Positions 10,197 to 19,694 of a stretch of 64,000 nt of DNA are shown piece after piece. Made by a program: the position numbers and the translations under genes. The notes under the pieces were generated by a model. It made no database searches, was not told the DNA's origin, and saw only the letters and a list, made by a program, of their open reading frames with translations. Within the stretch, counting starts at the first letter, position 1. Every line of letters starts with the position of its first letter. Source of the DNA: Leptodontidium sp. MPI-SDFR-AT-0119 (lineage: Eukaryota > Ascomycota > Leotiomycetes > Helotiales > Leptodontidiaceae); the NCBI GenBank assembly GCA_020726505.1, contig JAHLEZ010000025.1:434001-498000 (forward strand), read 5' to 3'.

Positions 10197-13100
10197 CAGG
10201 CTGGTTGATAAGTCAGTTAAGTCAGTATCAGTTGACTAAATCACCACGACTGACTGACTGACATAAATAAGGCAACTGACGAGCTTAACTGATTAAATTA
10301 ATTAGTACTGATTTCAACTGAATATAATTTATAAAAATTAGACATTTAGTAGTACAGCTTTAAAGGCTCTAGCAATTTTAATAGCTCCACGATTTTGCTA
10401 ATTCTTTAAACACTCTTAGTACCACAACATCTCTCCTAATAAATTAGAGCTCTCTACAGTAGTTTGTTTAGAGTAAGAAGAAAAGACTCTTTCGCACTCC
10501 GAGCTCATGGCAAGTATAGCTAGAAAATCAAAGGCTATTTGAGCTAGTTATGGCCACTTGGCCTCTCGTAACCTCTAATACTCTATAACTCCTATATGCT
10601 CAATAAGTGGCTCTTGAAGATAATAGAAATATTGATCTCTTCTACTAGAAACAACTATATTACGCGGCCTACTAATTAGAGCCGCGGCGTTAAGGATACT
10701 CTTTAAGTAATCCTTTTCTAAAGAAGGTATAATAAGAACTAGTTCTAGGGATAAAGTAGTACGAGAAATAACTATTGCGCCTTTATATTACTCTTCTTAT
10801 AGTTTCTTAAACTTAGATTTCGTTAATATAAGGAACGGAGCTAGGTTCCCTTTCTAATTCTTCTCAAAAAAGGACTATTTATATAAGGGATAGAGAACTA
10901 TTAACGCTTGCCACGCTAGAGAATCGTCGGTCTTTCTATACTACTTCAAGTACGCTTATTAAGCTAAAGTAATTGACTGTTATATGCCTTCGTGGTCGTT
11001 AAATTAGTGTTGTTTTGACTAAGTTTCCAGAGCCTCAAAGTGCGCCATAATATGCTCTAATACGATTAGAGATTCCTATAAAGCACTATGCGACGGTTCT
11101 AAAGCTCCTTCGATTATCTTTGTATTTCCTTCTAGACCTTTAGTAAGTAAAAACAGTGGCTGAAGCTGATCCCTGATGATTTCTAAGGTCTCCCACTCTT
11201 CTGAAGACAAGTAGTCGTTATCGAATATCTCTTGATCGTCTGGTTCTGTAGAGACGTGTAACATGACGGCATATTCGGTGAGAGCCTGGCGTAGCTCAAT
11301 ACTTCTGCGCACTATTAAATACGTGACATTCTAGTGTATACCTCTATTGAGAACTAACTTCTATTCCTTCTCTATTGCCACATTAATATTGAGCTGTGAT
11401 TAAAGGGCTAGAAATAACGTGGTTCTCTTACTAGAGGCTATAATATGTACTACTAAGTTGTGTAACTTTCTAACCTCTCCTCTACGCCGCCAAAGCTTTC
11501 GACGGTCAGCTGGCCCTGCCACTATATAATCATTGGCCTAAGAGCTCTAATCTTGACTAAATAAGTAGGCCTTAGTAATCAAATTAATGACGTGACCCAT
11601 GTAACGTAGTTTCTTCTCTTTATAATCGAACCCCCACCGCTTTCTAAGCTTTACGAGAGTCGTATCGTTATTCGTCGCGTTGTCAAGCACGAAGTGGCCT
11701 AGGTTGCTGGCGTTAATTCCGAATCGAGTGAGAAGTGGGAGGAGTATAGAGCATTAATCTAAGATTTTTAATTAGAAGACGCGACAAGAAACTAAATAAT
11801 AAGTTATATACTAACTCCTGTCTTTCTATGCCCTAAGAGCTCTAGTAGGCCTATGAGACGCGTGCAGGACTCGTATTAATCGTTAATAAAGTGAACCACA
11901 ACACTAAGTACACTAAGCTTCTCTCTCTTTAATCCCTAACTATTAAAAGTGAGAGTTATCTTTAACTTAGAGCTACGAATCTCTTGTATAACTTAAGGCT
12001 CTATATGTCGGAAAAGATCGTGGATCTACTATTTTATAATAGAGTGTACATCTAGTAAAGTATTAACTATCTCGACATTCGCAATCTTAAAGTAACGTTT
12101 CAAGCGTTTAGAGGTAGCTTTATAGTGTTTAATACTGTTATAAATAATCTACTCCAAAAACGCGTTAACGAATTCTTACTATTAGAAAGGGATCACTTCG
12201 TTGTAACTCCTACTAACGACCCCTAAGGCTTAAGCGCGTGTAAGTTCTATTAATATTATTCTCTATATATCTTCTCCTACGTCTAGTATATATGTATCTT
12301 GTATATAGCGCTCGGCGTTACTTAAAGTGTTAGTGTTAAAGTGAAATTCGCGATTCTTAGAAAATTTAATATCGTAGTGACCTTTAACGATTAGCACTTA
12401 ATCTATAGATTTAATAGAGAAACACATATAAAGCTTATAGTATTATATAGAGTTATTAAATACTTTCGTCGTGTCTTTAAGGTAGTACCTAACTTTTTAT
12501 ACCCATTAACGAAGCTTCCTCTTTATTACACCTATTATAACAAAACTAATAAGTAACTTAACTAATTGAACCTTGTGATTATTAAATAAAGGCTCTCTAA
12601 AGTCGTATAAAGAGTATTCTTCGTGATTAATATAAGTTAGAGGCTTACTAAGGTCGTAAAAGGTAGTGTAAGTAGGCGTTAGACGAAAACAGCGGTCACG
12701 AAAGGGCTTTTTTCCTGACGATTCAGGGGCTATTATAGCCTGAAATAGGTTGATTAAAGTATTATTTAATACTATAGAAGGTACAAAAGAAACTCTTGAT
12801 TCGTCGTCTACGATAATTACAGGGGAAGCGTGCGAAGAAGCTATAGTGCTAGGTATTGTGTTTAATAGATTAATTATGACGAAGTGTAACTAAACTATAA
12901 GGTTAGGCAACAGCGGGCAAGATTATATAATCTAAAAGTGGCTATTTCGGCCGTTTGGGCCAATTAGAGGCCTTTATTTGGGCCCGAGCGAGCTTAATCT
13001 ATGCGGGGCATCACCTAAAAATTAGCCTAGCTGCCACTACTAAACTAACCCTATTATGAGGATTTTCTTACCTCTTAACTTATAAGTTGAAATCAGTTGA

Positions 13101-13208
13101 GTATATAGCCACTGACTTATTAGGGTTAGGGCTAATAGCTGACTTATTAGATAATTTAGGGTCACTGACTGAAGTCAGCTTAACTAGACTGACTTATCGA
13201 CCAGCCTG
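10197..13208 (-). mobile_element. hAT-superfamily DNA transposon, RIP-degraded (hAT-1)
   Basis: 3,012 bp. Terminal inverted repeats start CAGGCTGGTTGATAAGTCAG on the left; the right end ...GACTTATCGACCAGCCTG is its near-perfect complement. Both ends carry extra GTCAG/CTGAC subterminal repeats (for example the GACTGACTGACTGAC run near 10247). It is flanked by the 8-bp duplication AACACGCA. The interior is AT-rich and full of stops. A surviving minus-strand transposase piece at 11312-11076 contains SSEEWETLEIIRDQLQPLF and FLLTKGLEGNT, typical of fungal hAT transposases. No intact transposase remains, so it is not autonomous. Because the target duplication is still perfect while the interior is ruined, the sequence changes probably came by targeted C-to-T mutation (RIP) rather than slow drift (inference). 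Confidence 0.93.
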
Positions 13209-13216
13209 AACACGCA
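13209..13216 (+). repeat. Right target-site duplication of hAT element
   Basis: Second exact copy of AACACGCA, directly after the right terminus ...CCAGCCTG. The host frame resumes at 13217. Confidence 0.93.
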
Positions 13217-13456
13217 TTGACGGATTTGCAGGCCGAAGAATCTCTCGGGCTAGTGGAATCCACAAGTAATGAAATCATGCAGGCAGCGTTGCAGCTTCAG
13301 ACACATAGGGATGCTCTGCTACAGGCGAAGGCGGACGCAAAGACCAGTTGGTTGTTTTCGCAATCGTGTCGATGGAGGCTGCACAAGACCATTGAAGCTG
13401 GAGACTTGAAGAAGCTTAAAGTGGAGAACCTGTTGGAGCTTAAATTAGGGCGATGA

Positions 13457-14177
13457 AATGTATGATCAAGAAGGAGGGTGTGCGGGAAGTCATGTGTGTG
13501 ATTGTTAGGTTGGTCGCCGATTTTTAATTACCCCCTATTACATGTTAAGTTTCAATTGCTAGTTCTTGGCTTCTAGCTGGTTACTAGCTCCTGGCTCGGA
13601 GTCGGTAGTTGGTAATGAAACGGATACTTCTCACCAATGAGAGTGCAAAGACACACATACAAATACAAATGCAAATCAAGAGTAAAGTTTTACTTCTTTA
13701 TAATACTAAGTTCTTGAACAAGTGAAACACCTTACTTGGTGATTCTAATACGTCTTGTATTTAATAAGAATAGATAAGGAAGTTTAGGAATTATAATTAA
13801 TAAAACCGCACGAGGACCAATTTCCGGGTCTTTAGGTATATTTCCCTATATATTAGCACCTGCTCTTATTATTAATATTATTATTATTAAAAGTGGAATC
13901 CTGTTCATTTCGTTTTGATCACTTGATTATTTGGTGTACTTTAAATATCTTAGAACTTGCTTTGCAACTACGTAGCTTTAGCTAGCATTTCCTTCTTAAA
14001 AAGAAGAGACGCGGGGTAGTCAGTCTGGGGGTAACTTAGTGAAGGAAAATGTCGTGATAAACGGAATAAGGGTTAGCTTGAGCCTTGTCTGGTGGCGAGT
14101 GAGTTGATGAATGGAGATTCAGTTGACATTAGCGGCAGCTTATAAACTTATTAAATAAGAGCTAATAGCAAGATCAA
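13457..14177. other. AT-rich intergenic with TTA microsatellite
   Basis: No gene. Contains an AT-rich stretch (about 13680-13960) and an imperfect ATT/TTA microsatellite near 13866-13890. Confidence 0.4.
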
Positions 14178-14460
14178 ATGAAAAGTATGGAGAAGGAGGT
14201 AGAGAGGCGGTCGCCGAGAGTTATAGCCCTAGGATCAATAGGTACGCTTAATAATCTATATAGTTACTTAATTAATATTACTCATTTACTAGTAACGCAC
14301 AAACTCCTCCTTTTAATACCTATTCTAGTCCGGGTGAGGCAGTGCGGAGTTTATCTAGTACTTCATTTCCTCCGACTACCAGCATTGAAAAGAGGATGGT
14401 CATTGAACCAGCTACCCAACCTCACTAGACGCCACCAAGCCCGGCTTCTACTGCAGCATT

Positions 14461-15995
14461 AAGCGCTGCTAAACATACGATGCAAAGCCCTGTAATATTG
14501 GAACTCAAAGACGGAAGAAATGAGTATTACTACAGGTGCCGAACATGGAGATCACTCCAGTCCTACTAGTGTTGTGAACGTAATACCCATAGCTATAAAA
14601 AAAACTTCCAAGTAACTATCAATGTTAGGGCGAAGTTAGACACTAACGGTCATGAGACGGAAAACGGAGAGAGTTGGTCATCTGCCGAGGAACTAGACTC
14701 CCAGCGCCCTCAGCTTGATATCAAGGCAAGAGAACAAGCTCGCCCTAGAGACTTTTTGGGATATATTCCAATAAGCATAGAGAAAAGTTGTGCCAACAAA
14801 GTATTGCAACTAACCAACAAGCGCCATCGTTTGTTGCCCCCGGTCATGTATCTGGAGAAGCTACTTGCTTATCTGCTACGCCCAGCTTCACCCCGCTAGG
14901 AAAAGCCCATTCAAGACCTGACAATGATGAGGATGATGGGCGTCAACCCAAACGTGGAAGAACTGATTCCGAGTTACCACTAGACAGAACAGAGAATCTC
15001 GGTACTCCTGTCCTTACCGCAAATACAATCGTTAGAGATACAACATCCACACTCACAAAACTTGTGCTTTGTCTTATTTTACAACAATCGCTCGAGTCAA
15101 GTAAGGATGGAAATCTCTCGCCCTTGATATATGCTGATCCTCTAGGGAACATCTTTATCGAACTCATCGCACACCAATTCAATATCCGCGCTGTTCGATT
15201 CAGAGTCTAGACTAGCAGGCCCTAAAGAAGTACCTTAAAGCAAAAACGGTGTGTGGTTACAGGGAAGGAGAGCTAGTGGAAGGCTTTGAGTTGGATGTTG
15301 AAGCAAAACCCAAACGTCGCCGGAAGGCAACTCGTGACGAAACGGATCCTGAACATTGGGAGGCAATGTACAGATTGATGTCCTTCAATATCCCATTAGC
15401 AATCATTAATATCCCCCCTTATCCCGCTTCCGCCCAAGCTAACATAATCAATCTCTATAATTTTTAAGCCACCTCAAGATGAACCACCTCCGCCGACTCG
15501 TCCGATCGAAGAGTTTATCCGTCATAAGGCCCCACGACTAATTCGATAGCAAATCGAAGAGCAGTTTTCGACTAGTGAGAACTTGGAGTTGACACGCGAG
15601 ACACTCTCAACATCAATAATGGCACTCATTAGGCAAGCGATCGGTTCCACTATACTGAAGTTCAAAACCAAGGGACCTGACCAGAGCATCCCCGAAACAG
15701 AAACCGAAGGGACGATATCTGTGGGATCGACTCTGGTAGCACCCAATTCCTAAAGTCCAAGGCCCGAACGTCAACTCAATTCTATTCAAAGGGATTTTCG
15801 CGCGCCGAACCACACTTCACTTCCAACTATCCACGCCCCGTCAGACTCAACGTTAGGTTTAGTACAAACATCGTCCAGACCATCGGTTAACTCAGACTCG
15901 ATCATCCAAGAAGTCAATCAATCCGATATTTCGACCGGCGGTCTAGGGTCAGTTGTCGACCAAGGTATGGGTAATCATTCAGTAGGAGCCAACGG
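14461..15995 (+). pseudogene. Decayed plus-strand gene of unknown family
   Basis: Several protein-like segments follow each other on the plus strand, broken by stops and frame changes. One segment (about 14500-14600) has ELKDGRNEYYYRCRTW. Others are FQVTINVRAKLDTNGHE (about 14606-14655), RPRDFLGYIPISIEKSCAN (about 14741-14800), a KPKRRRKATRDETDPEHW segment (15249-15467), and a Pro-rich PPPPTRPIEEFIRHKAPRLI stretch (about 15488-15545), which reaches a TAG and then continues in the same frame as QIEEQFSTSENLELTRETLS. That stop (R-TAG-Q) would be explained by one C-to-T change from CAG. I do not recognise the family; Cys/Tyr-rich then basic segments would fit a DNA-binding protein (inference). 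Exons and introns cannot be fixed because of decay. Confidence 0.45.
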
Positions 15996-16223
15996 CCATT
16001 GTTAGCGAATCATATTTTTATAAAGGACTTATTGCAAATGTTTAGCAGGTTGTGGCATTATATTTGATGAAGTTGGTCTGTGTGGTTAAGGATAAACTCA
16101 TCACGTCACGGAAAACAGAGAGAGAATTGTTTGTTAGTAATAGATTGAATTGCTTAGAGAGTTGGCCTGAGGGGTGAGATACAAAGGGGGAAAGTAGGAA
16201 GAGGATGGGGAAGGGAAAAGTTG

Positions 16224-16470
16224 CTATCCCATGGAGTGCTGCACCCTCAATTTCCTCACTTTTCGTGGGGCAACTGAAGCACCTGTAAGCGGCCCCTACA
16301 GCGAAAGCCGAGGCGCTGAATTAGAAGTAGAAGCCTGTAGAAGCTGGTTCTGTGCACCTCACCCTGAAGAAACCCCTGTGGCGCTAATTGCAGCAAAAGG
16401 CGATACCTCTTTAATTGGTCACAATCCCTGTTTCGCTTAAATTCGGTAGTCGCAGCACTCCATGGGATAG
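16224..16470. mobile_element. MITE with 19-bp perfect terminal inverted repeats
   Basis: CTATCCCATGGAGTGCTGC at 16224-16242 is repeated as its exact complement at 16452-16470. If the flanking TA on each side is taken as the target duplication, the inverted repeats begin TCCCATGGAGTGCTGC, which fits a Tc1/mariner- or Harbinger-type MITE of about 245 bp. The short frame inside (16231-16440) starts within the repeat and is not a credible gene. No transposase. Confidence 0.8.
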
Positions 16471-16502
16471 GAGCATGACTGCATGGTTAGTGAGGTACAG
16501 GA

Positions 16503-16532
16503 TGGCACGGGACGGGACGGGACGGTACGGGA
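16503..16532. repeat. GGGAC pentanucleotide tract
   Basis: Four or so consecutive copies of GGGAC/GGTAC type units (GGCACGGGACGGGACGGGAC...) just after the MITE. Simple-sequence repeat with no gene context. Confidence 0.7.
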
Positions 16533-17076
16533 TAGTCCCGAAGAAGGCCATAAGAAGGTGATGTAGAAGACGATGTGTATGTACCTTCCACCCGCCACGG
16601 GCCTGTCAGGGGTACAAATGGCGAGGACAGTGTTCTGGTTGTGTCAACAGCGTTTTTGATCGGCTGATCTGTTTTTCGCTTTTTGTCTTACGGTTGCTTG
16701 ACTACAGGAATAAATCATTTTCGTGTCTCAAAAATTCAATTCTGCAAATTAGAGCTGCCCTCATCGCTGCCTTCTGCCTGCAAAATTAACGCTGTTTACA
16801 CCCAATATGTCGACTTCGGAAGCACCTCTGCAGCCCCGTATGTTAACGAAGTTTTAGCCGGAAATCAGGTTAAATTCAAGAATGCGACAGCGACGCGACT
16901 TGACGGCGTAGCGTTCATGCGGGCCCATAATCCTGCTTGAGGCGGGCTGCGGGATGATTGCCGCCTCCTGCCACAGCGCCCAATATTAGCCATTTGGCCA
17001 CGTCCCCCTCAATGGCGTATCTTGGCTCTACGGGACAAGAAAATAATTACCTCATTGTAATTGTGGGGTTACGAGT

Positions 17077-17335
17077 AGCGAGACCTATAGATTACATGCA
17101 GCCGTGTAAGTAAGAGGTCGAGATCCGGTGCCCAGGCTCGTACTTCTCTTGTATTCGTTCGACACTTATAGATTATGCAGAACCGTATAAGTAATATACT
17201 ATTCCAAGGCAACATACTGTGCCAAGCGCTTTTCTCGCTTGTGTTCACGAGCGAGACCTATAGAACACATCGTACCGTATAATTATGAGGTACTTAATAA
17301 CGTAATAAAATCTCTTGTGCTAATTTGTACGAACG
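17077..17335. repeat. Three diverged tandem copies of an ~85-bp unit
   Basis: Units begin near 17077 (CGAGACCTATAGATTACATG), 17159 (CGACACTTATAGATTATGCA) and 17250 (CGAGACCTATAGAACACATC). Each is followed by a CCGTATAAGTA-like block and a TCTCTTGT/CTCGCTTGTGTTC block. The copies differ at many positions, so the array is old. It lies between the MITE and the secreted-protein gene; the rest of 16541-17520 shows no gene. Confidence 0.65.
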
Positions 17336-17520
17336 AACGTATGATACGACATAAATAATCTGACAAATTTTCAAGAAACAATTGCTTTCCGACACCATGA
17401 CGTTGTACTCGCTTACTCCATGGGTCCGAAATCACTGGGGCCCTTGTTCACAAAGACAAAATGGACGAAAAACTCTCAGGAGGTAGAACCCCGTAGGTTT
17501 AAACCCACCGAGAAAAGAAG

Positions 17521-17526
17521 TATAAA
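17521..17526 (+). promoter_or_regulatory. Candidate TATA box of the secreted-protein gene
   Basis: TATAAA 127 bp upstream of the ATG at 17653, followed by a CT/CA-rich leader, as is usual for highly expressed fungal genes. Positional evidence only. Confidence 0.4.
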
Positions 17527-17652
17527 GATGAGGAAGTCTGCAACAATATTTCTTCTTTCTTTATCGCATCCATCATCTCAAGCTCATTGCATCGATCTTC
17601 AATTGCCATCAAATTTCCCCGTTTCCAGAGTCAATCACAAAACAACTTCAAT

Positions 17653-18411
17653 ATGCAACTCCTCAACCTCACCGTTCTTCTCGGTCTTACAGCATCGGTT
17701 TCAGCCATTGATGCCTCTCTTAGAGTCAGAGGCAACTGCGATTCCCGCAGTGGAGGCCATACATGCACAAACTTGAACCCCAATGTAAGAATTCTCTCCT
17801 TCGACAAATCTGGTACCCCCCTTGATCCATAAAGTTGCTAACGTAACTCCGCAGACCTGCTGCGGTGTTCCCTCCGGGTCTTACAGTAGTCTCGTCTTCT
17901 ACGCTGTCCCGACCAACTGGTTCATCGAAATCAGAGGACACGAGGGTGGTAACTGTGGCCGGGTCAAGACCGTCGACACTATATCCGGCGCCACCGAGAA
18001 GTGTCTTACCAATGGGCCTTACACCGGAGCAGGCTACAGCTTTCTCTGTAAGTGCAAACCCCTACCTGAATTTCGCAATGTCTTAAGATCTTGACCTGGA
18101 GACATGTCTTGGGATCTGTCTGAGACTCTGAGGATCTGGGATACTGCAATCCTACCAATTTTACTAAAACCAAGGCTAACTTTGGCACAGCGAGGAAGAG
18201 GGAAGGCGAGCAGGTTCAAGAGGGTGCTTGTTCCGCATCGGGAACTTGCACTCCAGTCAAGCCGGATCAGTTGTTCCTTGCTGATGGACAGAAGTACAAC
18301 ATTGTGGACATGGACGCAGGTCTCCTTGAGGAATTGACTGGGCTTATGGAGAACGGATCTATTACAGCGGATATTCCAGAAGTCTTCAAGGCCTTTGAGA
18401 TTTCTGCTTAG
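17653..18411 (+). CDS. Small secreted cysteine-rich protein (effector-like)
   Basis: Three exons: 17653-17784, 17855-18047 and 18191-18411. Introns of 70 and 143 bp have standard ends (GTAAGA...CGCAG and GTAAGT...GCACAG, the latter after a GGCTAAC branch site). All junctions keep frame, giving 181 aa. MQLLNLTVLLGLTASVSA is a clear signal peptide. The mature part carries eight cysteines, in the order GNC, HTC, TCC (two), GNC, EKC, GAC and GTC, enough for four disulfides. The C-terminal 50 residues are acidic and Cys-free. No transmembrane or catalytic motif seen. Such proteins in plant- or insect-associated fungi often act outside the cell as effectors or cell-surface proteins; that role is inference. 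The gene is intact although its neighbours are repeats and pseudogenes. I do not recognise a named family. Confidence 0.82.
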
Positions 18412-19694
18412 ATATCGATAGTATTGTGCTATGGATCCCTTGGAGGAGTTGGTATGATGCGAGGTGGTCAATTGTTGTTATATGCTTTGCTACACGGGCC
18501 CGCAAAGTATTGTCCTGTCTTTACCTTTAGTTTCTTCTTCTTCATTTGGAATATAAAATAAACTATGCCGGCAAAAAGATTGTTTAGTATTAGAAGAAGA
18601 AGTGACAGTAGCATGCTTTTATTAAAAGGAGCTAGGCTACCTCCACAGGTTATGATCTTTACCCCGATCTCGGTCGCCTATTGCCCATATCCAGCCAAGG
18701 ACTCCAAAGTCAGAAAATCAATAGATATTTATTACAAATATGATCAATCAATTATACATGATTCTCATTTTCTATCTTTAAGCTTGACTTGTGCACCAGT
18801 AAATAACCGTCCCGCAGTCTCCTTGCACGGCCATACAAGCGTCGCTCTACAAAATGTTCATCGCCATACAACGCATCGCCGAATGTAAGACCAGGAAATA
18901 CAAAGATCCTATACGTGCTGACCTCAAAGCGCGAGAAGTGTTTGCACCTCTCACCATCTCAGCCATGGCACTTAGACGTCAAATGACGACATGACGGCTG
19001 CAGATGGCTCAAATGTACATGCTCAATGGATAGGCAACCCAAGGATATGGTTAAGTGTAGGTAACGAAGTAGGCGTTCGCTCAAAGATAAACAGAAACTT
19101 TCCCTTTAATGTCCCATTCCCCCTCAAGGAAACAATAAACAACCTTCTTCGTTGATGTGATATGTAGGAACTTCAGTAAAATATTGGTGACTTGATGCAG
19201 CGTCCTGCCTGACCAGAGAGGTTTCGAAGCCAAGTTGGTCTCGACAAGGCAGCTATTCCACGAGTGCTACAATTCCGGAGAATAAATACTCCTATTCAGC
19301 GTGTGGTTCTGGCATTTAGCGACTATCAACCTGTAATTAATTCAATGAGGTGGTCGCTAAAATACGGGGCTTTCAGCGATCAAATTTTGGTGTTCCTCTG
19401 CTTCTTGGTCCGTGCGGCGCTAAAAGCCGTAAGCACCGGCTGAGGGGACAAGGGAGGTTGCAGCCTAAATTGGATGGCTCGGAAATGATTGGACGAGGAT
19501 GCGCCGTCGCGCTGCCTCTGCTGCACAGCCTTACTCGTACCCAACGCAACGAGAACCTCAGCGACGATGGTTCCCATGTCTCGAGTCCAGCGTACACAAG
19601 AACTGTCTTGGATCTACCATCAACCGCCTGACACGAAACAGACTTGCGCGTTCGGAGCAACCCACAGACCGTCTTAGACCGCGCCAGCAGAGCG
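18412..19694. other. Intergenic
   Basis: No gene seen. The 3' region of the secreted-protein gene comes first; from about 19350 the sequence becomes GC-richer, probably upstream sequence of the NACHT gene. Confidence 0.4.

Larger units (their letters stand above)
8733..13456 (+). pseudogene. Coiled-coil, single-TM hypothetical protein gene interrupted by a hAT insertion
   Basis: The 5' part (8733-10196) encodes MAPASVLDTLVQEYLASEYH..., a helical N-terminus with a LisH-like look. A long acidic/disordered middle follows, rich in D and N (9590-9740), then one hydrophobic segment (IIKVLLLFTTVATLFRFYPY, about 9827-9886) and a coiled coil. At 10196 the reading frame meets a 3-kb transposon. After it, 13217-13456 carries on the same frame (LTDLQAEESLGLVES... 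to stop). Removing the element and one copy of the 8-bp duplication joins ...VEHA to LTDLQ..., so the gene was whole before insertion. Without removal the product gains a few foreign residues and stops at 10208, losing about 79 C-terminal residues. In the middle (9328-9570) another frame also looks protein-like, so extra introns or frameshifts are possible. Function unknown. Confidence 0.75.

Noticed and set aside
16231..16440. 69-codon frame starting with ATG
   Set aside because: The ATG is inside the terminal inverted repeat of the MITE, and the frame ends just before the other repeat. Treated as a by-product.
17822..18094. Alternative frames over the secreted-protein gene
   Set aside because: The spliced three-exon frame explains signal peptide, cysteines and junctions better.
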